DNA of 64,000 bases from an uncultured Aquimarina sp. GTDB taxonomy: Bacteria > Bacteroidota > Bacteroidia > Flavobacteriales > Flavobacteriaceae. The position numbers were made by a program, and so were the translations under genes. Positions 26,695-35,975 of the stretch are shown piece after piece. The stretch lies in assembly GCA_947496355.1 (NCBI GenBank), contig CANMCO010000001.1, positions 124,001-188,000 of the forward strand, in the 5' to 3' direction. The stretch's first letter is position 1; each line of letters starts with the position of its first letter. Under the pieces are notes generated by a model that worked only from the letters and a program-made list of their open reading frames with translations, was not told the DNA's origin and searched no databases.

Positions 26695-26967
26695 TTAACT
26701 ATTGAGGGCTTTCAATAATACATCACGATGTAAAAACCGCATGAGAACCATTTCATCATCCGAGGTCACAATCCCCAACATGTAATAAAAACCAATACCC
26801 ATCTTATAAGCGTTGTCATTACCACTTACTACTCTAAACTGGGTAACATATTGGATGTTTGGGGCCGTTTTTATCGTGTCTAAAACAGTTTTAACCTTTT
26901 TCCTTAGCGATTGGTCTGTAATTGTTTTAAAGTCCTTAGCGAACTGTTCTGAGATTTTTAAGTGCAT
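26695..26967 (-). CDS. RelE/ParE-type toxin
   Basis: 90 residues: MHLKISEQFAKDFKTITDQS, then RKKVKTVLDTIKTAPN and a beta-sheet with YKMGIGFYYMLGIV and MRFLHRDVLLKAL. This is the fold of RelE/ParE toxins (mRNA interferase or gyrase poison). It lies 3 bases after the antitoxin stop, antitoxin first. Activity towards mRNA or gyrase cannot be told from sequence; some basic RelE residues are missing from the C-terminus. Confidence 0.8.
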   Translation of the reverse strand: MHLKISEQFAKDFKTITDQSLRKKVKTVLDTIKTAPNIQYVTQFRVVSGNDNAYKMGIGFYYMLGIVTSDDEMVLMRFLHRDVLLKALNS

Positions 26968-26970
26968 ATG

Positions 26971-27213
26971 TTAGGATTTAAACAACTCCTCTTCACTAAC
27001 GGTTGCCGTCGTATTAGCTTGTTGCATTAAAAGTAGTAACCCTAAATCTTCTTTCTGATCTAGGGACAGTGCATTTATCTGCTCTTTTTGCTTATGATCT
27101 ATATACCATGATATGGCGTCTTCCATTACTCTTTTTACACTCGAACTCTCTATTGCCGCTAATAGCTTAAGTTTAGGAATCATTTTCTCATCAATATCTA
27201 TAATTTTTCTCAT
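26971..27213 (-). CDS. Antitoxin of the RelE-type pair
   Basis: 80 residues with MRKIIDIDEKMIPKLKLLAA and KRVMEDAISWYIDHK, a short ribbon-helix-helix-like N-terminus followed by an acidic tail (TATVSEEELFKS) that would wrap the toxin. An AT-only dyad overlaps the start region and probably serves autoregulation. Confidence 0.75.
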   Translation of the reverse strand: MRKIIDIDEKMIPKLKLLAAIESSSVKRVMEDAISWYIDHKQKEQINALSLDQKEDLGLLLLMQQANTTATVSEEELFKS

Positions 27214-27214
27214 A

Positions 27215-27231
27215 ATATATATTGTATATAT
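27215..27231 (-). promoter_or_regulatory. Probable autoregulatory operator of the toxin-antitoxin pair
   Basis: ATATATA-TTG-TATATAT, 7-bp perfect arms, directly upstream of the antitoxin ATG within a longer TATA-rich tract extending to about 27252. Simple-sequence composition limits the confidence. Confidence 0.4.
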
Positions 27232-27381
27232 AATATATTAAATATATATAATTAAATTAACTTTTCGACTACTATGGTTTTTATTAATACACGAGATTCT
27301 AATTCATCCCAAATGACAAAATAGTGTTCAATGTCCATTTATGAGTAGAATGAATTATATTTACCCAATAACAATACATTA

Positions 27382-27897
27382 ATGAATTACATTGATATTA
27401 TTTTAGGAATTCTTTTATTATGGGGATTAATAAAAGGTCTTAGTAAAGGTTTGTTTTCTTCACTAGCCTCTTTGGTTGCTTTGGTCGTTGGTATTTATAT
27501 AGCTGTTCACTTCTCCTATATCGTAGGAGGCTATCTACAGCAATATGTGAATTGGGCAGATGGCGCTATGAAATTAATGGCTTTTGCCGTGACTTTTATC
27601 CTAGTAGTTGTATTAGTCTCTCTGGCCGGTAAATTGCTTACCAAAGTTGCTGATTATGCAGCCCTAGGAATCCTAAATAAAATTCTTGGTGGTGCTTTTG
27701 GGGTTTTAAAAATGGCATTTATTGCTAGTGTTATTATTATATTTATAGATGCTATAAACCGAAATATAACTATCATTACAAAAGAAACGATGAATTCATC
27801 ATTGTTATACAATCCTGTGCGCAAACTTGCACCAATGGTATTACCAACAATATTAAAAGAGACTCCCAAGGACGCTGATGGAAATGCGTTATATTAA
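27382..27897 (+). CDS. CvpA family membrane protein
   Basis: 171 residues with four hydrophobic helices. Opens MNYIDIILGILLLWGLIKGL and has GLFSSLASLVALVVGIYIAV and KILGGAFGVLKMAFIASVII, the CvpA/colicin-V-production pattern. CvpA is an inner-membrane protein of envelope homeostasis in other bacteria. Stands alone between the TA module and the convergent SulP gene. Confidence 0.9.
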   Translation: MNYIDIILGILLLWGLIKGLSKGLFSSLASLVALVVGIYIAVHFSYIVGGYLQQYVNWADGAMKLMAFAVTFILVVVLVSLAGKLLTKVADYAALGILNKILGGAFGVLKMAFIASVIIIFIDAINRNITIITKETMNSSLLYNPVRKLAPMVLPTILKETPKDADGNALY

Positions 27898-27915
27898 TGA
27901 AGCATAAAATTTCTG

Positions 27916-29778
27916 CTATACTACTTCATGTACATCTTCTACAATGTCTTTTAAATAGGCTATACATAAATTAAAATTCTCAAATACGCAATCTTCTGGT
28001 ATAAGGTCCGGTACAATATCAATACTTTCAGCAAGATAAAGCGGTTGTTTTTGGATACCTACGATATACATTTTGATTCCTTTTTGTTCCAAGCTTAAAA
28101 TAATCTCTTCTAGTGTGTACACTCCGGATTGATCCATATAAGGAACTCTATCCATTCTAAGAATTACATGGGTAGCCTTTTCTGGTATTTGATTTGCCAA
28201 TTGTTGCAGCTCACTTGTAGATCCAAAAAATATTGGTCCGTTGAAGTGTTTAATAAATATTTTTTCTTTCAATTCTTCTGGCAAGTTAATTTCGTCTCTC
28301 CACGGCTTTTTTATAGTATTATTCTCTAATCCATGCAACGATTCAACCCTGGATTCAATCGCAGTAACATCTCCCATTTTCTTCATAAACATTAACGAAG
28401 CCAATATCAAACCTATCCCAACGGCAAATACCAAATTCCAAAAGACAGATAGCAGCAACACAATGATCATAATGGCAACTTCAATCCTTGGCATATGGGG
28501 TATTGCATTCAAACCTTTATAATCCATCACTCCAATTCCCACAGTAATTAAGATTCCTGCCAGAACCGCAGCCGGAATTTGTGAAGCTACTGGCCCTAAT
28601 GCAAGTAAGATAATTAGGAGCAAAATACCGGCAATCATACCCGATAATCTTGTCTTCCCTCCTGCATTTATATTTACTACTGTTCTAATTGTTGCTCCGG
28701 CTCCAGGTATTCCACCAAAAATCGCAGCTATGCTATTTCCAATTCCTTGTCCTACAAGCTCTTTATTGGGATTATGCTTCGTTTTGGTCATATTATCAGC
28801 AACCACAGAGGTAAGTAATGAATCAATCGCCCCCAAAAATGACAAGGACAATGCTGTAAAAAAGTAAGGCATAATTGCCCCCAAACTAAACTCAGAGAAT
28901 ATGGATAAGTTGGGTATTGGAAAACCACTAGGTATCTCCTCAATTGGTCGGTATTGTAAACCAAAACCATAGGCTACACCAGAGACTACAATTAGCGCTA
29001 CCAATTTACTGGGTACTGCTGTAGTAATTTTTTTGAATCCGTAAATAATCAAAATAGTTACCATGCAAAGAATTAACTCTAAAAAATTAATACTCTGTAT
29101 TGCAGCTGGCAAACTTTTAATAGCACCCATTACTCCAGATGACGCATTACCAGCTAAGGCTACTGCTTCAAGATATATTTCTTCATGAGATACCTTTTCT
29201 GCTCTTTTGATGGTTTCTTTAAAATTTTCAAGTACAAGAATACCTTCACCAGCTTCGTCTTTCAAAATTTTATCTAAAATAACTTCTTCTGCCTGTGGCT
29301 TAAATTTATTCACAAAACTTTTATCTTCTTTGGGATAATATCCCAAAGCCGGTAAAAACTGTGTAATAAGGATCATTACTCCAATAGCAGTCATAAAGCC
29401 AGACACTACAGGATATGGAATATATTTAATGTACTTTCCTATCCCGATTAAACCGAACCCTATCTGCATCAAACCTGCTAAAAGAAATACAGTTAAGATT
29501 GCAGGCAAAGCTTGTGCTACATTTCCATCATTAGCACTTATAAGTCCTGCAATTACCAACATGCTGACTGCAGTCATTGGCGCTGTTGGCCCAGAAATCT
29601 GTGTATTGGTTCCGCCAAATAATGCTGCAAAAAAACTTATGAAAATTGCCCCATATAGACCTGCACTAGGTCCTAACCCAGAAGATACTCCAAACGCTAG
29701 AGCCAAAGGTAGTGCCACAATTCCCGCCGTTAACCCTCCAAATGCGTCTCCTTTAAAATTGCTGAAAAACCCCTTCAT
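27916..29778 (-). CDS. SulP family anion transporter with STAS domain
   Basis: 620 residues: 10-14 TM helices in the SulP core (GLTAGIVALPLALAFGVSSG, TAPMTAVSMLVIAGLISAND, NSIAAIFGGIPGAGATIRTV) and a cytoplasmic STAS domain at about 500-610 (IFFGSTSELQQLANQ, MDRVPYMDQSGVYTLEEI). An insert of roughly 60 residues follows the early helices (about 145-210). Placement after a SulP / carbonic anhydrase operon suggests bicarbonate uptake, but sulfate remains possible. A terminator separates it from the carbonic anhydrase gene. Confidence 0.92.
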   Translation of the reverse strand: MKGFFSNFKGDAFGGLTAGIVALPLALAFGVSSGLGPSAGLYGAIFISFFAALFGGTNTQISGPTAPMTAVSMLVIAGLISANDGNVAQALPAILTVFLLAGLMQIGFGLIGIGKYIKYIPYPVVSGFMTAIGVMILITQFLPALGYYPKEDKSFVNKFKPQAEEVILDKILKDEAGEGILVLENFKETIKRAEKVSHEEIYLEAVALAGNASSGVMGAIKSLPAAIQSINFLELILCMVTILIIYGFKKITTAVPSKLVALIVVSGVAYGFGLQYRPIEEIPSGFPIPNLSIFSEFSLGAIMPYFFTALSLSFLGAIDSLLTSVVADNMTKTKHNPNKELVGQGIGNSIAAIFGGIPGAGATIRTVVNINAGGKTRLSGMIAGILLLIILLALGPVASQIPAAVLAGILITVGIGVMDYKGLNAIPHMPRIEVAIMIIVLLLSVFWNLVFAVGIGLILASLMFMKKMGDVTAIESRVESLHGLENNTIKKPWRDEINLPEELKEKIFIKHFNGPIFFGSTSELQQLANQIPEKATHVILRMDRVPYMDQSGVYTLEEIILSLEQKGIKMYIVGIQKQPLYLAESIDIVPDLIPEDCVFENFNLCIAYLKDIVEDVHEVV

Positions 29779-29834
29779 ATAGTATAATTCCGTTTTTAGA
29801 GAAAAATAATAGTAAAGCTATGATAATTAACACA

Positions 29835-29870
29835 AAAAAGTGCCGATATATACCAACATCGGCACTTTTT
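29835..29870 (-). terminator. Terminator of the carbonic anhydrase gene
   Basis: AAAAAGTGCCGAT (29835-29847) and ATCGGCACTTTTT (29858-29870), perfect 13-bp arms with T-runs on either strand. On the minus strand it ends the SulP / carbonic anhydrase transcript before the second SulP gene. Confidence 0.85.
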
Positions 29871-29894
29871 TAGAAAATTTTAGGATTTAATGCC

Positions 29895-30521
29895 TTACAG
29901 AAAAGAAACTTTTCCGTTACTTATGTCATACATACCTCCTAAAATCAATATTTCCCCGTTATCTTCCATTTCTTTTAGCACCTCGCTATCTTTTCGGATA
30001 TTATCAATAGTCATCTGCACATTTTTCACTGCTACTTCATTAACAAAATCAATATTTTTAGAGTTTCTTAATGATGTATCCGTAGGCTCTGTAGTCGCCT
30101 CTACTGCAGGTTTGATTTTACTTATAAGTGCCGTAAGGTTTCCTAGTTTTGCATCATCACAAGCTCCTTTTACTGCACCACAACTTGTATGCCCCAGAAC
30201 CAGTACTAATTTTGTTCCCGCCAACTTGCAAGCGAACTCCATGCTTCCCAAAATATCTTCATTTACAAAGTTACCTGCTACCCTGGCGCTAAAAATATCT
30301 CCAATTCCCTGATCAAAAATAAGTTCTGATGATACTCTTGAATCTATACAACTCAAAATTGTTGCAAATGGAAACTGCCCACTTTTTGTATCACCAACTT
30401 GTGCTATCAAATCTCTATCGGCATGCATCTTTTTTTGAAATCTAGCATTACCTTCTTTTAGTAAATCTACTGCTCCCTGGGGCGTTATTAATGCCTGGGT
30501 CTCTTTTGTATGTGCTTTCAT
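29895..30521 (-). CDS. Beta-class carbonic anhydrase
   Basis: 208 residues. Zinc and active-site motifs are Cys58-x-Asp60-x-Arg62 (LSCIDSR) and His111-x-x-Cys114 (GHTSCGAVKGA). Interconverts CO2 and bicarbonate in the cytoplasm. Its ATG is 9 bases after the stop of the upstream SulP gene, so transporter and enzyme are co-transcribed, which points to bicarbonate as the transported anion. Confidence 0.95.
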   Translation of the reverse strand: MKAHTKETQALITPQGAVDLLKEGNARFQKKMHADRDLIAQVGDTKSGQFPFATILSCIDSRVSSELIFDQGIGDIFSARVAGNFVNEDILGSMEFACKLAGTKLVLVLGHTSCGAVKGACDDAKLGNLTALISKIKPAVEATTEPTDTSLRNSKNIDFVNEVAVKNVQMTIDNIRKDSEVLKEMEDNGEILILGGMYDISNGKVSFL

Positions 30522-30530
30522 ATTATTATT

Positions 30531-32117
30531 TTATGCTGTTTTTGATCTGAGTTTAAAAAATTGAATAAAACTATCCGGGTTTTCCACCACTCCATGTTCC
30601 GAAATTAGCTGAATGTCAATATGTTTATTTTTAGCTTTTTCAGAAAAATCTTCTAAAATTTCAATGATATCATTATCCAGATATCTTGTTCTTCTTACAT
30701 CTAAAGTAAGATATGTATCTTCTGGTAATTGATCAAGTTCTTTTAAGATAGCTCCTTTGTTAAAAAAAGTAACCTCTTCTGCAAGAGTCATAACTATTTT
30801 ATGCTTTCCATTACTCTTGTCCTCAATATGAAGGAAGTGCGAATTTTGATAGCTTTTTATTAAAATTACCACAATACCAACCATTAACCCTAATCCTATA
30901 CCTACTAATAGATCTGTAAATATAATCCCTACTACGGTAACAGTAAATGGAATAAATTGCTTCCATCCTTGCATATACATTTTCTTGAACAAAGAAGGTT
31001 TTGCTAGCTTGTAACCAACAATTAATAAAACCGAAGCCAAAACCGAAAGTGGAATATTATTTAATAATCTTGGTATTAAAATCACAGAAATTAACAATAA
31101 AAAGCCATGAATAATAGCAGACATTTTAGTTTTTCCACCAGATTGAATATTTGCAGAACTACGTACAATAACCTGAGTAATAGGTAATCCCCCAATCATA
31201 CCAGAAATAATATTCCCTGTTCCTTGCGCTAAAAGTTCTCTATTGGTTGGTGTAACATGTTTCTCGGGATCAAGTTTATCTGTAGCTTCTACGCAAAGTA
31301 ATGTTTCTAAACTTGCCACTAGTGCAATAGTAAATGCCGTAACCCAAACATCTGTACTACCAATAACTGCAAAGTTAGGAAAGCTAAATTGTCCTAAAAA
31401 TGATGTTAAATCACCCGGTATAGGTACACTTACCAAATGCTCCTTGGATATACCCAGAGTTTCGTGATCCTTCGTGAGCATGTAAAAAGCGATACCAACT
31501 GCAACCGCAACTAATGGACCTTGCACGATTTGAAAAAACTTAGCTTTTTTAACTAAAACTTTGTCCCATAATATTAAAATACCCAGTCCTAAAGCAGCAA
31601 TAATTGTTGCTCCAAGGCTAATAAAATTAAGTGAATTTATAATTTCTGAAAAAGTATTTTGTCCATCTACCTGGAAAAAAGCAAAATCTCCTTCTGGGTC
31701 AGCATCATAACCAAAAAAATGCGGAATCTGTTTTAAAATAATGATAATCCCAATACCAGTAAGCATTCCTTTAATTACAGAAGATGGAAAGTAATACCCA
31801 ATGATTCCTGCTTTTAATACTCCAAATAATAACTGAATAGCACCACCCAACACAACGGCCACCAAAAAGTTCTCGTACCCGCCCAATGCACCAATAGAAG
31901 TAAGTACTATCGCAGCCAAACCTGCTGCAGGTCCACTTACTCCAATTTGTGAACCACTTAGGGCTCCAACCACGATTCCACCCACAATACCTGCGATTAA
32001 TCCAGAAAAAAGAGGGGCTCCACTGGCCAAGGCAATACCCAAACATAAAGGTAATGCTACAAAAAACACTACAATACTTGCTGGTAGGTCATTTTTTAAA
32101 TTCTTAAAAACGTTCAT
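30531..32117 (-). CDS. SulP family transporter, probable bicarbonate carrier
   Basis: 528 residues from MNVFKNLKNDLPASIVVFFV; 13 in-frame codons upstream are not supported. SulP core with ALPLCLGIALASGAPLFSGL, SQIGVSGPAAGLAAIVLTSI and GGLPITQVIVRSSANIQSGG, then a short STAS-like C-terminus (YLTLDVRRTRYLDNDIIEIL). Co-transcribed with the beta-carbonic anhydrase. SulP-carbonic anhydrase pairs and fusions are known in bacteria and linked to inorganic carbon uptake. Confidence 0.92.
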   Translation of the reverse strand: MNVFKNLKNDLPASIVVFFVALPLCLGIALASGAPLFSGLIAGIVGGIVVGALSGSQIGVSGPAAGLAAIVLTSIGALGGYENFLVAVVLGGAIQLLFGVLKAGIIGYYFPSSVIKGMLTGIGIIIILKQIPHFFGYDADPEGDFAFFQVDGQNTFSEIINSLNFISLGATIIAALGLGILILWDKVLVKKAKFFQIVQGPLVAVAVGIAFYMLTKDHETLGISKEHLVSVPIPGDLTSFLGQFSFPNFAVIGSTDVWVTAFTIALVASLETLLCVEATDKLDPEKHVTPTNRELLAQGTGNIISGMIGGLPITQVIVRSSANIQSGGKTKMSAIIHGFLLLISVILIPRLLNNIPLSVLASVLLIVGYKLAKPSLFKKMYMQGWKQFIPFTVTVVGIIFTDLLVGIGLGLMVGIVVILIKSYQNSHFLHIEDKSNGKHKIVMTLAEEVTFFNKGAILKELDQLPEDTYLTLDVRRTRYLDNDIIEILEDFSEKAKNKHIDIQLISEHGVVENPDSFIQFFKLRSKTA

Positions 32118-32256
32118 AGTTGTAAAAATTAATTGTTGCTCATGATCAAAGATCAAGAACTATTGAAAAAATAAAATAAAATGATTACGACACATGCTTA
32201 CCCATATAACTAATTGAAAGGGTCAGCATTTTGAATCATAAATAACAAAATGTATT

Positions 32257-32580
32257 TTATGAAAGTTCTGGAGGTGGTGTAGTGTATTCCAGATATACAG
32301 ACAAATTATTAAAATAAAAATCAGGATAAAATTTATCTTCAGTATCTGCTAAAGAAGAAGTTTTTTCATCGTGATCCTGAGAAATTTTATCTTTCTCTTT
32401 GAACTCTTCTTTTTCAGAGTTCTCTTTTTCTTTTTTTTCAGAATTCTCTGTTTCCTCAAAAACAATTGAAGACTTTTCGTCACTGGTATAAAAATCAATT
32501 AACCTCGCACCATAATTCGTAACACTTAGGATGACCCCAAATAGTATTAGAAGTTTAGCGATTTGAAGTTTTTTTGTCAT
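32257..32580 (-). CDS. Small membrane-anchored protein, unknown
   Basis: 107 residues: one N-terminal hydrophobic segment (LQIAKLLILFGVILSVTNYG), a Lys/Glu-rich central stretch (EKKEKENSEKEEFKEKDK) and a C-terminus ending YLEYTTPPPELS. No family recognised. It sits 139 bases upstream of the SulP gene on the same strand and could be in the same transcript. Confidence 0.55.
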   Translation of the reverse strand: MTKKLQIAKLLILFGVILSVTNYGARLIDFYTSDEKSSIVFEETENSEKKEKENSEKEEFKEKDKISQDHDEKTSSLADTEDKFYPDFYFNNLSVYLEYTTPPPELS

Positions 32581-32797
32581 GTACGAAAAAATAAAACACT
32601 AAAATAACAGTATTACTTTCAAATTTTGTTAAATGAATCGTAAATTTACCTAAATAGCAAGGGTATTTTTTTAACATGAACCCTATAGAGCGTATGCAGA
32701 GAACCGGGATATCTCTATTCTAAAGTAGTACAGCTCAACAAAAACCACTACATTACATATAATTACTTCGCAGTATGGTAATTTAAAATCAATTGTA

Positions 32798-33745
32798 ATG
32801 AAAAAAGCCAAAAACATCATAAAATATAGCGTTCTAGGGATAGCAATATTAGTTCTTGTGCTTATCGTACTTGGTTACACCAATCTTGGCAATTTATCCA
32901 CTACCAAAAATCGGGAAAACGTTTTTGTAAACATTGAAAATGAAAAAATTCGGATTTTGCAAAAAGGAAGCGGAAAAGATATACTTCTAATTCATGGCAG
33001 TCCCGGTTTGATTGAAGATTGGAACAGTATCTTTGATTCTCTTGCAAAAAATTATAGAGTAACGGCTTTTGATAGACTTGGTCATGGTTATAGTTCTTCT
33101 AACACATACACTTATCATATAAAGGACAACGCTATTTTGGCCGAGAAGCTGATTGCACGGTTAGGGTTAAAAAATCCTTTAATTGTTGGGCATTCCTATG
33201 GTGGATCTACTGCTGCATATATGGCGACACATTCTGATCTAAAATATATAAAATATATAAAATATGTCATAATAGATTCTCCATTATATACCTCTAGGTT
33301 AAGAAAGATTTACAAGTTAGTTTCAACTCCGGTTATAGGAAAAGGTATAGCATTATTTTCTTCTTATACCATAGCGAAGGGCCAAATAAGAGATGGTGTT
33401 GCTCCCATATTCAAATCACTTGGAGAGGAAAAGATTAATGAATTGGTAAAAGAGAGACAACAAATTTGGTCACAACCTAAAGTCATATATACAAAATCCA
33501 AGGAGTCTGTTAATTACCAGGAAGACCTTAATTTAATGTCGCACAAGTATAAAAACATAGCATCTAACATTACAATTATCACAGGTAAGGATTCCTTAGG
33601 TACATTAAGAACTGATTGTGAAAAATTCCATTTAGAAGTGAAAAATTCTGAACTACTAATTCTTGATAAAACAGGGCATTATATTCAGTTTGACAAATCA
33701 CAAGAATTAATTGCAGCCATCCGTCGTAAAATGGCATCTAATTAA
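32798..33745 (+). CDS. Alpha/beta hydrolase, membrane-anchored
   Basis: 315 residues: N-terminal TM anchor (about 8-27), oxyanion loop LLIHGSPGLIEDW, AFDRLGHGYSS, nucleophile elbow GHSYGG (Ser133), and late TGHYIQFDK carrying the catalytic His. The acid is likely Asp in ITGKDSLG. A generic hydrolase of unknown substrate acting outside the inner membrane if the anchor is oriented N-in. A short in-frame repeat encodes KYIKYIKY. Monocistronic. Confidence 0.88.
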   Translation: MKKAKNIIKYSVLGIAILVLVLIVLGYTNLGNLSTTKNRENVFVNIENEKIRILQKGSGKDILLIHGSPGLIEDWNSIFDSLAKNYRVTAFDRLGHGYSSSNTYTYHIKDNAILAEKLIARLGLKNPLIVGHSYGGSTAAYMATHSDLKYIKYIKYVIIDSPLYTSRLRKIYKLVSTPVIGKGIALFSSYTIAKGQIRDGVAPIFKSLGEEKINELVKERQQIWSQPKVIYTKSKESVNYQEDLNLMSHKYKNIASNITIITGKDSLGTLRTDCEKFHLEVKNSELLILDKTGHYIQFDKSQELIAAIRRKMASN

Positions 33746-34006
33746 CACTAGTGCCCTATCTCCAAAACAGGCATGTCATCCACGTTTCATGATTAGAACC
33801 ACCCAAGATCATACTAATTGTAGTTTGATCATGTATGTGTGATTGCATAATCACACCTTTAGTATAACTGAAACCATATAAAAGGGTTTTCAAAAACAGA
33901 GGATTTATCTATTGACATATATAAATACTGATTTTCAAGCCGTTAAAATATAAAAACGATTCAATGCTCTTGCACTTATCGGTTTAAAGCGCTATTTTTA
34001 GTTCTG

Positions 34007-35212
34007 TTGGAAAAAGTTTCTTCAAATAGAATCATAATTATTGATGCTCTTAGGGGTTTTTCTCTTGCTGGCGTGGCGTTAGTTCATATGACCGAGCAAT
34101 ACATTGCTTCTGCACCCACAGATAATCTAATGGAAGTCACCAACGGCCTAGTAGACCAAATCCTATCTGGGATGATCGGCTTTTTTATCATTGGTAAATT
34201 CTTTGCATTATTCTCAATACTTTTTGGTCTTAGTTTCTTTATTCAGATGGAATCGGCTTCAAAAAAAGGCCAAAATTTTGCCGGAAGATTTCTTTGGAGA
34301 ATTTGTCTTCTTTTTATTATTGGGTACATCCATCAGCTTTTTTACAAAGGTGATATCTTAACAATATATGCGCTTTTGGCTCCGTTTCTAATTCCGTTTT
34401 ATAGGATGCCTAATAAATGGGTTCTATTTGTGGCCGGTATATGCTTAATTAGTATTCCCAGATTTATATCTTATGCAATATTAGGAACAGAAAGTGCATT
34501 TGGTTTTCCCTCCTTTATGGATTTTAATAATGAGCTAAACACTTCATATATAACAACACTTAAAGAAGGAAGTATTACTGCTGTTTTTTCTACAAATGCT
34601 GGCCAGGGTATGCTGCAAAAAATGGATTTTCAGATTGGTTTTTTTGCCAGATTTTATCTCACTTTTGGTTATTTCTTGATCGGGTTATGGCTTGGAAAAA
34701 TAGGACTATTTCAAAAAGTAAAAGAGAATCTTCCCAAAGTAAAAAAATGGCTGAAACGAATTATTATTTTCTTTATACTAGCCTTATTAGTTACTGGGGG
34801 ATTATTTGCTATATCGCCGCAACCGATAAATTTTGAAAACTGGTTACACGTAATAGCCATTAATGCTTATGATTGGTCAAATATTGGGCTAACCGCTATT
34901 ATTTTATGTAGTTTTATATTGATATATATGAAAAGCTGGGGAGAAAAATTTCTGTCGTTCTTTGCGCCGTACGGAAGAATGGCTCTCACAAACTATGTGC
35001 TTCAATCTATTATAGGAACTTCTATCTTATTTGGATGGGGATTAGGATATTTAGGAAAAGTCCAAACTTTGTATCTAGTACTAATGGCCATTATACTTAT
35101 TGCACTGCAGGCATGGTTAAGTAGGATATGGCTTAATCATTTTAGATATGGCCCTCTAGAATGGTTATGGCGTAGTGCTACATTGGGTAAAATGCAACCT
35201 TTCAAAAAGTAA
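34007..35212 (+). CDS. DUF418 family membrane protein
   Basis: 401 residues, TTG start (MEKVSSNRIIIIDALRGFSL), with IDALRG followed by about ten TM helices and the C-terminal DUF418 signature region (PYGRMALTNYVLQSIIGTSI, FGWGLGYLG). Function of the family is unknown; a role in membrane transport of small molecules or acyl groups has been suggested from its likeness to acyltransferase-3 topology. Convergent with the Bat operon. The 261-bp gap before it holds the dyad GTGTGATT-GCAT-AATCACAC (33837-33856), a possible regulator site. Confidence 0.88.
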   Translation: MEKVSSNRIIIIDALRGFSLAGVALVHMTEQYIASAPTDNLMEVTNGLVDQILSGMIGFFIIGKFFALFSILFGLSFFIQMESASKKGQNFAGRFLWRICLLFIIGYIHQLFYKGDILTIYALLAPFLIPFYRMPNKWVLFVAGICLISIPRFISYAILGTESAFGFPSFMDFNNELNTSYITTLKEGSITAVFSTNAGQGMLQKMDFQIGFFARFYLTFGYFLIGLWLGKIGLFQKVKENLPKVKKWLKRIIIFFILALLVTGGLFAISPQPINFENWLHVIAINAYDWSNIGLTAIILCSFILIYMKSWGEKFLSFFAPYGRMALTNYVLQSIIGTSILFGWGLGYLGKVQTLYLVLMAIILIALQAWLSRIWLNHFRYGPLEWLWRSATLGKMQPFKK

Positions 35213-35215
35213 TAG

Positions 35216-35968
35216 TTACAACTCTTTTAAATCTACTGCAGGAATCCAACCTATTTTACCATCTGCAAGTTTAATTTTTTTCCAGTTGTTTACAGTCTCT
35301 GTAACCTGTACTTTGGTACCTTCATGTAGTTGAAACACTTCTTCACTACGAAGATTTGGTTCGCTCTTTATTGTGGTTTCTTGGGCAAAAATAATTGCAA
35401 ATTGATTATTCTGAATGGCATTGTATTGTCTAAAAGCAGAAAACAATCCAAAAAGTCCGAAAATCAAAATCAACCATGAACCTATAAAAAACAATCTCTT
35501 TTTTGAAGAAGCATGAGCGCTGTAGTATAATATAAAAAGTCCAACAAACAACAATATACATATAACAGAAAACCACGCCCAACCATCAAAATCCAAAATA
35601 TTAGTAACCCTATTTATTGTTCTTGAAATAAACCCTTCTGGTATTACATCTATGGCGTCAATAGTAGCGTTCTGAGCAAATACCAGGTTGTTTTTAATAT
35701 CATCATCATTAGGAGCCAATTCTAACGCTTTTTCATAATAATACACACTTGGTCCAATATTGCTCAATTTATAATTGGCATTTGCTAGATTATAGTATAA
35801 TGAAGCTGACTCCTGACCTGCATCCAGAATTGATTTATAGGCGTCAATAGCTTCCTGATACTTCTCTTGGTTATATAATGAACTTCCTCTTTGAAATGCT
35901 TCTTCACCTTGAGAAAAACCTGATATCACAACCAAAAAAATCAATATTTCGACTATCCTTCTTACCAT
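35216..35968 (-). CDS. batE: BatE: TPR and SH3 protein of the Bat operon
   Basis: 250 residues from MVRRIVEILIFLVVISGFSQ; the frame reads 35 codons further upstream into batD, but the signal peptide sets the start 8 bases after the batD stop. Two or three TPRs (AFQRGSSLYNQEKYQEAIDA, LYYNLANANYKLSNIGPSVY), two TM helices near 135-190, and a C-terminal bacterial SH3 domain (EPNLRSEEVFQLHEGTKVQV ... GWIPAVDLKEL). Last gene of the operon. Bat proteins were named for aerotolerance in Bacteroides; molecular role unsettled. Confidence 0.88.
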   Translation of the reverse strand: MVRRIVEILIFLVVISGFSQGEEAFQRGSSLYNQEKYQEAIDAYKSILDAGQESASLYYNLANANYKLSNIGPSVYYYEKALELAPNDDDIKNNLVFAQNATIDAIDVIPEGFISRTINRVTNILDFDGWAWFSVICILLFVGLFILYYSAHASSKKRLFFIGSWLILIFGLFGLFSAFRQYNAIQNNQFAIIFAQETTIKSEPNLRSEEVFQLHEGTKVQVTETVNNWKKIKLADGKIGWIPAVDLKEL

Positions 35969-35975
35969 TGTGCTT

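Noticed and set aside
26695..27213. Toxin-antitoxin pair as evidence of a mobile island
   Set aside because: No integrase, direct repeats or tRNA flank it; chromosomal TA pairs are common.
32684..32731. Small ORF beginning ATGAACCCTATAGAGCG in the gap before the hydrolase gene
   Set aside because: Only 15 codons, no ribosome site and no terminator.
33240..33267. Tandem AAATATAT repeats in the alpha/beta hydrolase gene
   Set aside because: They stay in frame (KYIKYIKY) inside the coding region and show nothing beyond a short slippage repeat.
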